Positions 16,794-25,216 of a stretch of DNA of 52,662 bases are shown piece after piece. Location: IMG/VR virus record IMGVR_UViG_3300029267_002357, positions 1-52,662 of that record. One strand, given 5' to 3'. Made by a program: the position numbers and the translations under genes. The notes beneath the pieces are model-generated. The model did no database searches. It saw nothing but the letters and a program-made list of their open reading frames with translations, and was not told the origin of the DNA. This stretch comes from a virus. Position 1 is the first letter of the stretch; each line of letters begins with the position of its first letter.

Positions 16794-17498
16794 ATGGCTT
16801 TCAAAAGCTCATTTGCGGAAACAAACCAGTACACCAAACGCTTTGGTGGACACAGCACAGGTGTTGCTGAGCCTTACGTAACTGGTTATCATTTTATTTG
16901 GTTCGATCGCATTCCGCCCGACTTGAAAACATATTTAGCAAACGAACCAACTGGACAATTGACTCCAGATCAAGTAAGTTCTATCTTAGCAGCAACATGT
17001 ACTGGCGTTACACCACCTGGCGGAACACTAAATAAAATCGAGTTTACAGGACTTGGTGGCATTAAGTGGGCGGTACCTGGTAACATTGATTATGGCAACA
17101 CCGTTTCAATTAAGTTTATTGAAATGCAGAATCTTCCAATCACAAGTATCATGCATGCTTGGATCAAGATGATTCGCGACTACAGAACAGGTGTCTCAAA
17201 TATTACAGCTGATAACTACACAAAACAAAATTATTCAACTGTAATTTACTACTGGACAACGAAACCAGACGGACATGACATTGAATACTACGCCTGTTAT
17301 GATGGTTGTTTCCCATCAAAAGATCCTCAAGATCTTTTGACAAGCGATGTTGAAACAGTGGGGCGTTTAGATGTTGAAATTGAATTCAACGTTGACTACG
17401 CGTGGCATGAACCTTGGGTCAAAAAGAAAATTGAAGACAACTTCAGAACTAAGTTTGACACCGACAGAAGTACAATTGAAGGTATTAGTTACACATAA
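16794..17498 (+). CDS. Tail tube protein (T4 gp19-like)
   Basis: 234 residues behind AAAGGAGG. The central part (N-I-D-Y-G-N-T-V-S-I-K-F-I-E-M, then I-x-S-I-M-H-A-W-I-K-M-I-R-D-Y-R-T-G) matches the conserved core of gp19-type tube proteins, and the C-terminal I-E-F-N-V-D-Y-A-W-H is also typical. Rings of this protein form the DNA channel inside the sheath. Slightly longer than T4 gp19 (163 residues), with an extra loop after residue 50. Confidence 0.9.
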   Translation: MAFKSSFAETNQYTKRFGGHSTGVAEPYVTGYHFIWFDRIPPDLKTYLANEPTGQLTPDQVSSILAATCTGVTPPGGTLNKIEFTGLGGIKWAVPGNIDYGNTVSIKFIEMQNLPITSIMHAWIKMIRDYRTGVSNITADNYTKQNYSTVIYYWTTKPDGHDIEYYACYDGCFPSKDPQDLLTSDVETVGRLDVEIEFNVDYAWHEPWVKKKIEDNFRTKFDTDRSTIEGISYT

Positions 17499-17548
17499 TA
17501 GGTAATGATTTGCCTGTAAAACAAATAATAGATTGGAGGACAAAAACA

Positions 17549-18352
17549 ATGTTACATTCAATTAACGATTCCTTGACATTTCTAGCAATTTCAAGAATGG
17601 CGATCTGCGAAGCAATCGACCAAAGTGATGTTGCTGAAAAAGAGAGTCTCAAAAACTACATCACCAACGAAGCTTCTGACTACGAAGTGATGCATCTTAT
17701 GGTGCTTGACGAAATGCCAGAAAATAAATTTGACATAGAAGATGAAGCTGTTGTATGGGAGATCTTCAGACGAACTCTCGTAAGAAACCTAGACATCTTC
17801 ACAGAAGACGAAGCACCTGTTGTTGACGAACTACTTTTTGAGCTTGGTCCTGTATATGAACTTGGTCTTTCTTCTGCTAAACCAATCATGGAACACCAAG
17901 CAAAAACTGGCGCTCTAGAAGCGTTGGAAGAGAAGTGGTATAAACCAATGATTGGCGATAAACCTGACAAACACGCCGAAAGAAGAAAAGAAACCCAGAA
18001 AAAGCACGGCGGAAAGGGCGGCGGAACTGATAGACTAACCAAACCCGGTAAGTGGGTTAGAGATCTCGGTAAGAAAATCAGGAAGAAACTTGGCACTGGC
18101 GAATTCCAAGACCAGGGCGCAGAGGGTATGTCTAAGACTCAAATGGTCGGCGCAGCAGCAGTAGCAGCTGCAGCAATCTATGCTTCCTATAAGATCTACA
18201 AGAAGTATAAAGCTGATCGTCCGAAAGCTATCAAGGCTCAAATTGCATCCTTGAAGCAAAGCATCGGCGGCTGTGCAAAGACCAACAACGCAGCGAAATG
18301 TAAATCCATCATCAACGCAAAGATCTCGAAACTTCAAAGTAAACTTGCATAG
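17549..18352 (+). CDS. Membrane-spanning virion-associated protein, paralogue A
   Basis: 267 residues from the ATG at 17549, chosen because GGAGG lies 9 bp upstream; a longer TTG frame from 17510 has no such site. The N-terminal 130 residues are acidic and helical and share their layout with the next protein (E-A-S-D-Y-E-V-M-H-L-M-V, F-E-L-G-P-V-Y-E-L-G-L-S-S-A). A Lys/Gly-rich linker follows, then an Ala-rich hydrophobic helix (V-G-A-A-A-V-A-A-A-A-I-Y-A), then a C-terminal helix pair around the cysteines of C-A-K-T-N-N-A-A-K-C. No named family. Position after the tube fits a tail component or an injected protein. Confidence 0.65.
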   Translation: MLHSINDSLTFLAISRMAICEAIDQSDVAEKESLKNYITNEASDYEVMHLMVLDEMPENKFDIEDEAVVWEIFRRTLVRNLDIFTEDEAPVVDELLFELGPVYELGLSSAKPIMEHQAKTGALEALEEKWYKPMIGDKPDKHAERRKETQKKHGGKGGGTDRLTKPGKWVRDLGKKIRKKLGTGEFQDQGAEGMSKTQMVGAAAVAAAAIYASYKIYKKYKADRPKAIKAQIASLKQSIGGCAKTNNAAKCKSIINAKISKLQSKLA

Positions 18353-18373
18353 TATTGAACCGGAGGTTTCATC

Positions 18374-19483
18374 ATGAACAATCCTGTATTGGATTCGTTG
18401 CTATTCCTCACGGTTGCTAGAAGTACTCTTTGTGAGTACTTTGAAACATTTGAAGTTGATCATTTAAGCGATATCAGGAGATTTATCAAGAAGGAAGCCA
18501 CTGACTATCAGGTCATGGAACTTATGGTTACCGGCAACCTTCCTGATGATCGCCATAATCCTGACAGAGAGCATAGACTTTGGGAGGCCCTCAAACAATC
18601 CATCATAATGGAGAATGAGGGCCTCTTAGAGGCTCTAGATGATGACCTCGTTCAATCGTTTCTTTTTGAGATGGGACCGGTCTATGAATATGGTTTGTCC
18701 TCTGCATCTCCTATCCTAGAATTCCACATCAAATCTGGTGTAATTGAAAAAATTGGTTGGCAAATTGGTGATGTGAGACGAGACCGTAAGACTGGCAAGA
18801 GACTCGATGCTCCAAAACAAACCCCAAAGAATACCGCTAGTAAGAAAAAGGTTAGCGCAAATAAAGATGCTGCCAAAGGTCTTGTTAAAACTGCTGGGGA
18901 TTATTGGAAGAAACAACTCGCGAAGGTTGGTATTAAATCCAAACCAAAGAAACAAGTTGTTAGAAAGAAAATAGAAGAACCACCAAAAAAGAAAGAGGTT
19001 GTTGCTAAAACTGCTCCACCAGCCAAAAAGAAAGGTGACAAAAAACCTGCGCCTAAACCTGTAGCATCTAACAAAGCGCCAGAAGGTAAGGTTACTCCTG
19101 CTGCATCTGATGATAGTAGTCCTCCACCAAAGAAGGACACTGAAAAAAGAACTCCTGTTACGCAGGCAGTTAAAGATGCGATCAAAGATCGGTGGAATAA
19201 ATTGTCACCTCAAGGCAAAGGTGCTGCTAAAGCAACTGCAGCAATTGGTGCAGCAGCTCTTATCGGTATTGCAGCGAATAAGATTTATCAAAAACATTTT
19301 AGTAAAGCTGCTAAAGCGTGCAAAGGAAGTGATGATAAAACCGCTTGTATGGCTAAATTTAAGGCTGACGCAAGATCTGCGAAAATTGCGAAATTGAAGG
19401 CGGGACTTGGTAAGTGTAAGAATTATCAATGTAAAGCAACCGTGCAACGAAAAATTGACAAAGAAGTAGCAAAAGGAATCTAG
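18374..19483 (+). CDS. Membrane-spanning virion-associated protein, paralogue B
   Basis: 369 residues behind GGAGG. The N-terminal domain is homologous to that of the preceding protein (E-A-T-D-Y-Q-V-M-E-L-M-V, F-E-M-G-P-V-Y-E-Y-G-L-S-S-A-S). The middle 130 residues are a low-complexity Lys/Pro/Ala linker. An Ala-rich hydrophobic helix (A-A-I-G-A-A-A-L-I-G-I-A-A) follows, then two Cys-containing hairpins (C-K-G-S-D-D-K-T-A-C and C-K-N-Y-Q-C). The pair arose by duplication. The basic linker could contact DNA inside the tail. Function unknown. Confidence 0.65.
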   Translation: MNNPVLDSLLFLTVARSTLCEYFETFEVDHLSDIRRFIKKEATDYQVMELMVTGNLPDDRHNPDREHRLWEALKQSIIMENEGLLEALDDDLVQSFLFEMGPVYEYGLSSASPILEFHIKSGVIEKIGWQIGDVRRDRKTGKRLDAPKQTPKNTASKKKVSANKDAAKGLVKTAGDYWKKQLAKVGIKSKPKKQVVRKKIEEPPKKKEVVAKTAPPAKKKGDKKPAPKPVASNKAPEGKVTPAASDDSSPPPKKDTEKRTPVTQAVKDAIKDRWNKLSPQGKGAAKATAAIGAAALIGIAANKIYQKHFSKAAKACKGSDDKTACMAKFKADARSAKIAKLKAGLGKCKNYQCKATVQRKIDKEVAKGI

Positions 19484-19503
19484 TTCCTTCAACATACAAT
19501 ATA

Positions 19504-19543
19504 GCTGCTGGTGTATCTTATGGTGCACCAGCAGCGTTTTTTT
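19504..19543 (+). terminator. Strong terminator directly before the 19553 gene
   Basis: Perfect 10-bp stem GCTGCTGGTG / CACCAGCAGC with a 12-nt loop, then GTTTTTTT. The ribosome binding site GAGGAC of the next gene starts at once, so downstream expression must come from read-through or antitermination. Confidence 0.8.
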
Positions 19544-19552
19544 GAGGACAAT

Positions 19553-19975
19553 ATGAGACATGAAGATCGTGTAAGAGCCTTAGTTGACCAACATATGGAA
19601 AAAGTTGGTACTGCCATCAATAAACAAGTTATTGATGAGGCTAATGCGATCTGGAATCATATTGCAATATTTTTAGTTGGACAAAATGTGTGGTTGTTAT
19701 GGAGGGCAATTAAATCATTAACAGACAAAGCTCATAAAAAATGTGGAACTCTTGAGATATCTGATAAAAGAGATATCTGCATTCAAAAAGCCAAATTAAA
19801 AGATACAGAAAAAAGATTAAAATTTATTCAGAAAAGACAAAAAGATTGCAAAGACAAAAAAGATCCAGATAAGTGTAAAGAAGCTGGTAAAACAATTATT
19901 AAAAACTTGAAAGCGAGAAAAAAAGAGATTAAGAAAAAGCTAAAGAAGCTAGAAAAACGGCTAGATAAAGAATAA
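19553..19975 (+). CDS. Small membrane/coiled-coil protein with cysteine hairpins
   Basis: 140 residues from the ATG at 19553 (GAGGAC upstream); a longer GTG frame from 19511 runs through the terminator and is rejected. A hydrophobic helix (I-A-I-F-L-V-G-Q-N-V-W-L-L) near residue 45 is followed by a long, very basic coiled coil with two Cys pairs (C-G-T-L-E-I-S-D-K-R-D-I-C and C-K-D-K-K-D-P-D-K-C). The order of hydrophobic helix then Cys hairpin on a Lys-rich helix is shared with the two proteins upstream, so it is probably a shortened relative. Confidence 0.6.
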   Translation: MRHEDRVRALVDQHMEKVGTAINKQVIDEANAIWNHIAIFLVGQNVWLLWRAIKSLTDKAHKKCGTLEISDKRDICIQKAKLKDTEKRLKFIQKRQKDCKDKKDPDKCKEAGKTIIKNLKARKKEIKKKLKKLEKRLDKE

Positions 19976-19989
19976 GAAAGGAGATTCAA

Positions 19990-20781
19990 ATGCCATTTAC
20001 AGGATTCAACCTCAAGTACCCTGAGTACGAGGTTAAGACACCACAAACCAATTTGTCGTTCAGTGTAAGGAGTTTAAGTGTTCAAGAAGAAGAGAGATTA
20101 AAAGGTAGCTTGATTTCTCCGACGAAGATAACAGAGCACTTAAACAAGTGTATCTTCGAAGCAATTGTTAAGAAACCCGCAACTATCAAGGACTTCAAAG
20201 GGTTCTTAAAAAATTGTACCCTCAAAGACAGAGATGCCCTCCTCTATGGTTTGTACCACATCACGTATGAGGAAATACGTAATTATGATGTAACTTGTTC
20301 CTCTTGCAGAAAAGATTATCCAGTTACGGTACAAGCATCAAGTACATTCAATTTCAATAATTATCCAAATAAAGACATCTTAAAAGTAAGAATTCCAGTT
20401 GAACTTCCAATGTCTAAGGGTGTTGTGGCTATTGTAAAACAACCATCTTTAGAAGATGAATATAATGCTCTTACTAGTCTTGGTGGAAGACCGGGATCTT
20501 CTGTAGATGTTGTTTCTGAAACTTTAATTATTGATGAGTTTCAACAAGATCAAAAAGATTCAAAAGAACCGATGAAATACACTCAAAGTGTGGACATACT
20601 TGATGCGTATCTATCTCTACCAGCAAGAGATAAACGAGCAATACATAAAAAATATCAAGAAGAGCTGGGTCAATATGGTGTTGACTTAAAGATGAGGACC
20701 TTCTGCATCCATTGCGGGTTCGAGGAGGTGGTCGACATTGATTTAGTCGGCCAATTTTTTCGCATGGTATACTCAGCCTAA
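19990..20781 (+). CDS. Baseplate hub assembly protein (T4 gp26-like)
   Basis: 263 residues behind AAAGGAGA. The start (L-K-Y-P-E-Y-E-V-K-T-P-Q-T), the run C-T-L-K-D-R-D-A-L-L-Y-G-L-Y-H-I-T-Y and the following C-S-S-C pair match the T4 gp26-type hub chaperone family; a second pair C-I-H-C lies near the end, so a zinc site is likely. It is needed for hub assembly in T4. The last 12 codons contain a T6 run where a +1 shift would give a longer product (see 20747-20962). Confidence 0.7.
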   Translation: MPFTGFNLKYPEYEVKTPQTNLSFSVRSLSVQEEERLKGSLISPTKITEHLNKCIFEAIVKKPATIKDFKGFLKNCTLKDRDALLYGLYHITYEEIRNYDVTCSSCRKDYPVTVQASSTFNFNNYPNKDILKVRIPVELPMSKGVVAIVKQPSLEDEYNALTSLGGRPGSSVDVVSETLIIDEFQQDQKDSKEPMKYTQSVDILDAYLSLPARDKRAIHKKYQEELGQYGVDLKMRTFCIHCGFEEVVDIDLVGQFFRMVYSA

Positions 20782-20962
20782 TACTGTTGAGGAATATAGA
20801 AAAACCCTAAACGAGAGTATCTTTGCTTGTATAGAGATGTTGAAACAACAATATTACAGTGTCATGATGATGCCTGTACAAAAGTTCTATGATCTTCTGA
20901 AGTGGAAGTCTGACTTAGAAGAACAAAGACTTAAACTAATAGATGAGAAGAGGAAAAAATAA
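20747..20962 (+). CDS. Frameshift extension of the gp26-like protein
   Basis: A 71-codon reading frame, +1 relative to the gp26-like gene, that opens after the TAG at 20744-20746 and runs to TAA at 20960-20962, which overlaps the ATG of the gp25-like gene. Its product (A-W-Y-T-Q-P-N-T-V-E-E-Y-R-K-T-L, then helical and charged to E-K-R-K-K) is clearly coding-like, yet it lacks a good own start: the first ATG, 20837, has no ribosome binding site. A +1 (or -2) shift at T6 (20755-20760) would fuse it to the upstream protein, similar in layout to frameshifted tail chaperones of other phages. Confidence 0.6.
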   Translation, partial: SANFFAWYTQPNTVEEYRKTLNESIFACIEMLKQQYYSVMMMPVQKFYDLLKWKSDLEEQRLKLIDEKRKK

Positions 20963-21387
20963 TGTCATCTCTACTAGAAAGATTTCAAAAGAACGTAGTT
21001 GGCTCTCAAGGAAAGATTGCTGACTATCTTCCTGTGATCTCATCTAGTGGTGATTTTGCTAGAGTAAATGATCTTGAGGTTATTTTGTCATCATGGAATA
21101 ATATTCTTTTGACTCCTCTTAGAACATATCTGTATAATCCTGCTTACGGAAGCGAATTATATAAGTATGTATTTGAACCTGCAGATGACAGGACTGTTCA
21201 AAGAATCCAAGCTGAGGTTTTGAATAGAATATCTAAATATGATGATCGAGCTACAATTACATCCATTAATGTAAAATTTATGCATGATCGACACGGATTT
21301 GTTGTAGACATTGAAGTAGAATATGAAGACAAAACAGGTACTCTTTCGATTGCAATTGATGAAAATAAGTACCTTAACGTTCTCTAA
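20962..21387 (+). CDS. Baseplate wedge protein (T4 gp25 / P2 gpW-like)
   Basis: 141 residues. The conserved core L-L-T-P-L-R-T-Y-L-Y-N-P-A-Y-G-S-E-L-Y-K followed by I-Q-A-E-V-L-N-R-I and the strand pair I-x-S-I-N-V-K-F ... V-V-D-I-E-V-E-Y is the lysozyme-like fold of gp25, the wedge piece that starts sheath assembly. Start ATG overlaps the stop of the frameshift frame (TAATG). Confidence 0.85.
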   Translation: MSSLLERFQKNVVGSQGKIADYLPVISSSGDFARVNDLEVILSSWNNILLTPLRTYLYNPAYGSELYKYVFEPADDRTVQRIQAEVLNRISKYDDRATITSINVKFMHDRHGFVVDIEVEYEDKTGTLSIAIDENKYLNVL

Positions 21388-21469
21388 GAAACAAACAGAA
21401 AATTGTGTCCTTGTATATACAAAGAACGCGATTTTTTGGATATTTAAAAAATAATAAAATCAATATCTT

Positions 21470-21492
21470 AGAACTTGAATTTTTTCAGTTCT
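21470..21492 (+). other. Hairpin in the gp25-21518 gap
   Basis: AGAAC-T-TGAA / TTCA-GTTCT, 9 pairs with one bulge and a 4-nt T loop, in an AT-rich 130-bp gap that also holds the palindrome TTGTATATACAA. No U tract follows. It may be an RNA processing site; no role shown. Confidence 0.3.
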
Positions 21493-21517
21493 GAACATAA
21501 CTTCATAAGGAAAAACC

Positions 21518-22024
21518 ATGCAGACTCTGACTTATGGCGTTCTAAAGACGTACAAAGGATTATTAAAAAAGACGCATATTGGTAATGAGCAAATTCTGGT
21601 TGTTCCTTTGTCGAAGACATTTATGGTACTAAATTTAATCGGCTCTATGAAGGATGGTAGATCTGCATCACAACTCATTCTTCGAATGGGTATTGAAATG
21701 CTTCCATCTTTTCTTCAGCATTATAGTAAGGTGGAAAAATTTATACCAGTTGAAATACTTCCTTGTGTAGCCAGACAGACGTCAATTAACGATTACAAAG
21801 TGGAATTAAAGAAACCAGGGAGACATATAAAGTCTAACCTGGACATTTCTTTTGATCCAAATTATAGCACAGGTAATGTAAAGATTTACATGATTGATGG
21901 AAAGTTTGATTTTAATCAAGATGAATACCTTGATAATCCGACTCATTTAAAAATGTCAGCTCAAAGACATAAAGCTTACACAGATGGTATTTTAAGTAAA
22001 TTTCTTTCAAAATTCATGAGGTAG
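21518..22024 (+). CDS. Hypothetical structural protein
   Basis: 168 residues, with AAGGA upstream of the ATG. Mixed alpha/beta, slightly basic, with the strand-turn pattern L-D-I-S-F-D-P-N-Y-S-T-G-N-V-K-I-Y-M. Located between gp25- and gp6-like genes, where other myoviruses keep small baseplate parts. No family recognised. Confidence 0.6.
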   Translation: MQTLTYGVLKTYKGLLKKTHIGNEQILVVPLSKTFMVLNLIGSMKDGRSASQLILRMGIEMLPSFLQHYSKVEKFIPVEILPCVARQTSINDYKVELKKPGRHIKSNLDISFDPNYSTGNVKIYMIDGKFDFNQDEYLDNPTHLKMSAQRHKAYTDGILSKFLSKFMR

Positions 22025-22028
22025 AATT

Positions 22029-22673
22029 ATGCAAAATTGGACAAGGTTGTACCACTACATTCATGAATACCAAAATCTCGTCTACGAGTATTATAGTAAA
22101 GTTGGTGTTGCATTTCTAACAACTTATTATAACTTAAATAAGGACGAAACAATTTGGGATGACACCCAAATGTTTGGTGGCGCATATGAAAGAACAGGAT
22201 CACTTACAGGAATTAAATTCGACAAATACTTGCTTCTTCCCGTTTATTTCACAGAAGAGATCAATACAGGGTTTGATGGTTCAGAAATCGGACATATAAA
22301 AGAACAAGAAACAACAATGGTATTTCCCTCCACTTATGGGATAACACCATACGCAGGAGATATTGTAAAACTAGAGCAACAATTTTTAAGACCTACAAAT
22401 AATGTATATCCGCTTTTTATGGTAAAGGGAGTAGAAATTCATCCAAATACAGATAGACGTTTTTGGAGAATGAAAATCAAAGTTTATCAAAGTAAAAATT
22501 TAGCAGATGTAGATGACCAAGTAATAGACCAATATGTATTCTTTGATTACGATAAGAAAGTACATACCTTGGAGGATGCAACAACGTTAGCAAGAATGTT
22601 GTCCAAAAATGAATCATTAAAGGGTCGATTAAAAAATATGTGGGATGAAAATACTGGCTTCTACACTGTTTAA
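22029..22673 (+). CDS. Putative baseplate wedge component
   Basis: 214 residues; GAGG lies at the upstream gene's stop, 4 bp away, so translation is probably coupled. The central part has alternating strands (L-L-P-V-Y-F-T-E-E-I, T-M-V-F-P-S-T-Y-G-I-T-P-Y-A-G-D-I-V), then F-W-R-M-K-I-K-V-Y-Q, a layout typical of ring-forming phage baseplate or neck proteins. Gene position next to gp6 suggests a role like T4 gp53 or gp8, but I see no decisive motif. Confidence 0.5.
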   Translation: MQNWTRLYHYIHEYQNLVYEYYSKVGVAFLTTYYNLNKDETIWDDTQMFGGAYERTGSLTGIKFDKYLLLPVYFTEEINTGFDGSEIGHIKEQETTMVFPSTYGITPYAGDIVKLEQQFLRPTNNVYPLFMVKGVEIHPNTDRRFWRMKIKVYQSKNLADVDDQVIDQYVFFDYDKKVHTLEDATTLARMLSKNESLKGRLKNMWDENTGFYTV

Positions 22674-22682
22674 GAGGGACTT

Positions 22683-25214
22683 ATGGCTGATACACCTATT
22701 TCTTCACAAGTATATGCATCTAGAGACTCGATAAGAAATCAGATTATTGAGTACACTAAGCAGTATATGGAGCTCGATAATGTTGATCTTACTCAGTCAT
22801 CATTCCTATCATACGTCATAGACGTAATTTCTGCTCTAACATCAAACTTGATGTTCTATCAGGACAATGTATATCGTGAGTTCTTCTTAACAAAAGCACA
22901 ACTCCCAGAATCTATTCATAATCTAAGTTCGTTCCTTGGGTACAGACCTTCAGAAGCAACTTACGCAACAGCAAATGTCCTAATGACAGTCCCTCTTCCA
23001 TTTACAGATCCTAATACAACTTTTACAATTCCTGATGAGTTCGAGTTTTCCACAAGCGATGGAATTACTTTTATTACTTACTATGAAACTACAGTTGCCA
23101 TCACAAATAACACGGGTGTAAGTATTTCTGCAGATCAGGACGGTCGTGTATACAACGTTCCTGTTGGAATTGACACAACATCTGAAGATCAAACTTTCAC
23201 ATTTGTACTCCCAGTTAGACAGTATAAACCAACTGAACAAGAATTCCAAATTGACGAAGACCTACAACCCTTTCAGTTTACAACAGTTGACGTCCCAATT
23301 GAAGGAAAAGTAGCTAACATTACAGTATATGTAAGAGATCCTGATGAAGGTGGTGGTGCGACTGGTAGGTTGTATACTGAATTTACAAGTTTATATTTGA
23401 TGGGGAGTGACGACTACGGGTACGTTGTTAGAACATCCTCCGAAGGTAAGCGATTATATTTTGGAAATGGTTTGATTGGTCAACAACCACTTCCAGGATC
23501 TACGGTTATTGTAAGTATAGACGAAACTGAAGGTGCTGATGGTAATGTTATTGCTGGATCTATTGTAACTGGTGATAGAATATATAGTCAACAGAGTGGC
23601 ATCACAACTATAGTCGACTATACTGTAACCAATCCTTCATCAGCTACAGGTGGAGCAGACGAGGAATCATTAGAAGATATTCGATCAAACTCTATAACAA
23701 ACCTTACAGCTCTAAATCGTCTTGTTACCGAGGGTGACTATGAAGGAATTGCATCTATTGTGGATGACGCTCCTGTTGCACAAAATTCCATTCCAGTTTT
23801 AAAGAGATCTGATTTAAAAGTAAATGAAATCCAACTCTTTACAGTACTTCTATTTGGTGATGAAATTGTTCCTACTAGAAATGTAAAGTATACATTACCT
23901 TCAGTAATTACATATATACCACGAGGAACAATTATATCTGTAAATGGTATAAATTATGTTACCCTATTTGAAATGACATTGGATAGCATGAACGAAGCAG
24001 CTTACTATCATTATATTATGTATGAGCTTCAGTTGACTCCATTGTTGATTCAAAGTTGGAGGCATGACTTACAAGACCCATACCATTTCCATGCGAATGA
24101 ATTAACCGTAAGTGTTAGTGACTCCACAAACGAAGCAACTTTTGAACTCACATACTATTCTAATGAACTGGATTTTGCAGATGTTGAATGTGAGATGCAA
24201 ATATTGTCAAATAGCGCAACTTATACAATGACAAATGTTCCTGGTGCACAAGCTGGAACATTTAGATATACGTTCCCAAATTATATGACAATTCCAGAAG
24301 GGGAGCAAACTTACTATTTTACATTTAGTAATCCCAACTTAGTTCATGAGCAGCTTATAAGCCAATATTCCGTTGCATTCACGTTTCGAGATGACCTTTC
24401 AGATTATATGATGTCAAATACATCCGACGACGGAACAACTACAGTAATTTATGATATTCCTGTAATTAAGAAGAGTTATTATGATGGGGTTACGAAACAA
24501 GATTTTGAACTACAAGTTCTTCAAGCATTACTCTCATCAATGGATTTAAAGAGCTATAGAATGTTGACAGACTTCACCAATGTTAAGTTTTGTAATGCGA
24601 CAGGGGTTATGACTAATATGCTAAGAAACGACGTTACAAGACCCGACGTGAAAGACATTGGTTTGACATCCATTCCTACGTCGCCAAGTATCTCTGATAG
24701 GTACATTATCAGTGGTAATGAAGGAGGAGAGTGGGAAGGAAAAAGAGATCAGATTGCTTTATGTACAGATTCAACAAGTATCACATGGACCTATATCGAA
24801 CCGACTGCAAATGACATTGTTAATATTGATTCTAAACCTTATAAGTACATTTATACGCAGTATGGATGGGCGCCACCAATATATGACATCCCATTACAAA
24901 TTGAACTAGAAGTGTTTAGAGATCCGACCGCTGATACATCAGATGCAGGTCTCTCAGCAGATATAAAAACTGCATTAGTATCGGCGTTTAGTGACAGGTT
25001 TGGTCCTAACATTGCCATTTATAGAACAGAAATGATTGATGTAATACAAGGAGTTACTGGCGTATCACACTGTAGGTTAATAAAACCTGAGAGTAGCATT
25101 TTCTTTAATTTCAATATATCAGACTTCTCACAACAAGAGCTTCTAGAATATGGTCCTGAGTGGGTATATTTCACAGAAGATGATATTGTTGTAAGGATTC
25201 TTACACAAGAATAA
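22683..25214 (+). CDS. Baseplate wedge protein (T4 gp6 / P2 gpJ-like)
   Basis: 843 residues. The N-terminal third contains the J-family layout: an early helical region (F-L-S-Y-V-I-D-V-I-S-A-L), then P-S-E-A-T-Y-A-T-A-N-V, R-L-Y-F-G-N-G-L-I-G-Q-Q-P, then G-G-A-D-E-E-S-L-E-D-I-R-S-N-S and a segment like L-V-T-E-G-D-Y-E. The C-terminal part has a beta-rich insert (residues 430-590) and ends with the dimer-type domain seen in gp6 proteins (V-F-R-D-P-T-A-D then I-A-I-Y-R-T-E-M-I-D). Two copies per wedge tie neighbouring wedges in T4. Longer than T4 gp6 (660 residues). Confidence 0.85.
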   Translation: MADTPISSQVYASRDSIRNQIIEYTKQYMELDNVDLTQSSFLSYVIDVISALTSNLMFYQDNVYREFFLTKAQLPESIHNLSSFLGYRPSEATYATANVLMTVPLPFTDPNTTFTIPDEFEFSTSDGITFITYYETTVAITNNTGVSISADQDGRVYNVPVGIDTTSEDQTFTFVLPVRQYKPTEQEFQIDEDLQPFQFTTVDVPIEGKVANITVYVRDPDEGGGATGRLYTEFTSLYLMGSDDYGYVVRTSSEGKRLYFGNGLIGQQPLPGSTVIVSIDETEGADGNVIAGSIVTGDRIYSQQSGITTIVDYTVTNPSSATGGADEESLEDIRSNSITNLTALNRLVTEGDYEGIASIVDDAPVAQNSIPVLKRSDLKVNEIQLFTVLLFGDEIVPTRNVKYTLPSVITYIPRGTIISVNGINYVTLFEMTLDSMNEAAYYHYIMYELQLTPLLIQSWRHDLQDPYHFHANELTVSVSDSTNEATFELTYYSNELDFADVECEMQILSNSATYTMTNVPGAQAGTFRYTFPNYMTIPEGEQTYYFTFSNPNLVHEQLISQYSVAFTFRDDLSDYMMSNTSDDGTTTVIYDIPVIKKSYYDGVTKQDFELQVLQALLSSMDLKSYRMLTDFTNVKFCNATGVMTNMLRNDVTRPDVKDIGLTSIPTSPSISDRYIISGNEGGEWEGKRDQIALCTDSTSITWTYIEPTANDIVNIDSKPYKYIYTQYGWAPPIYDIPLQIELEVFRDPTADTSDAGLSADIKTALVSAFSDRFGPNIAIYRTEMIDVIQGVTGVSHCRLIKPESSIFFNFNISDFSQQELLEYGPEWVYFTEDDIVVRILTQE

Positions 25215-25216
25215 AA

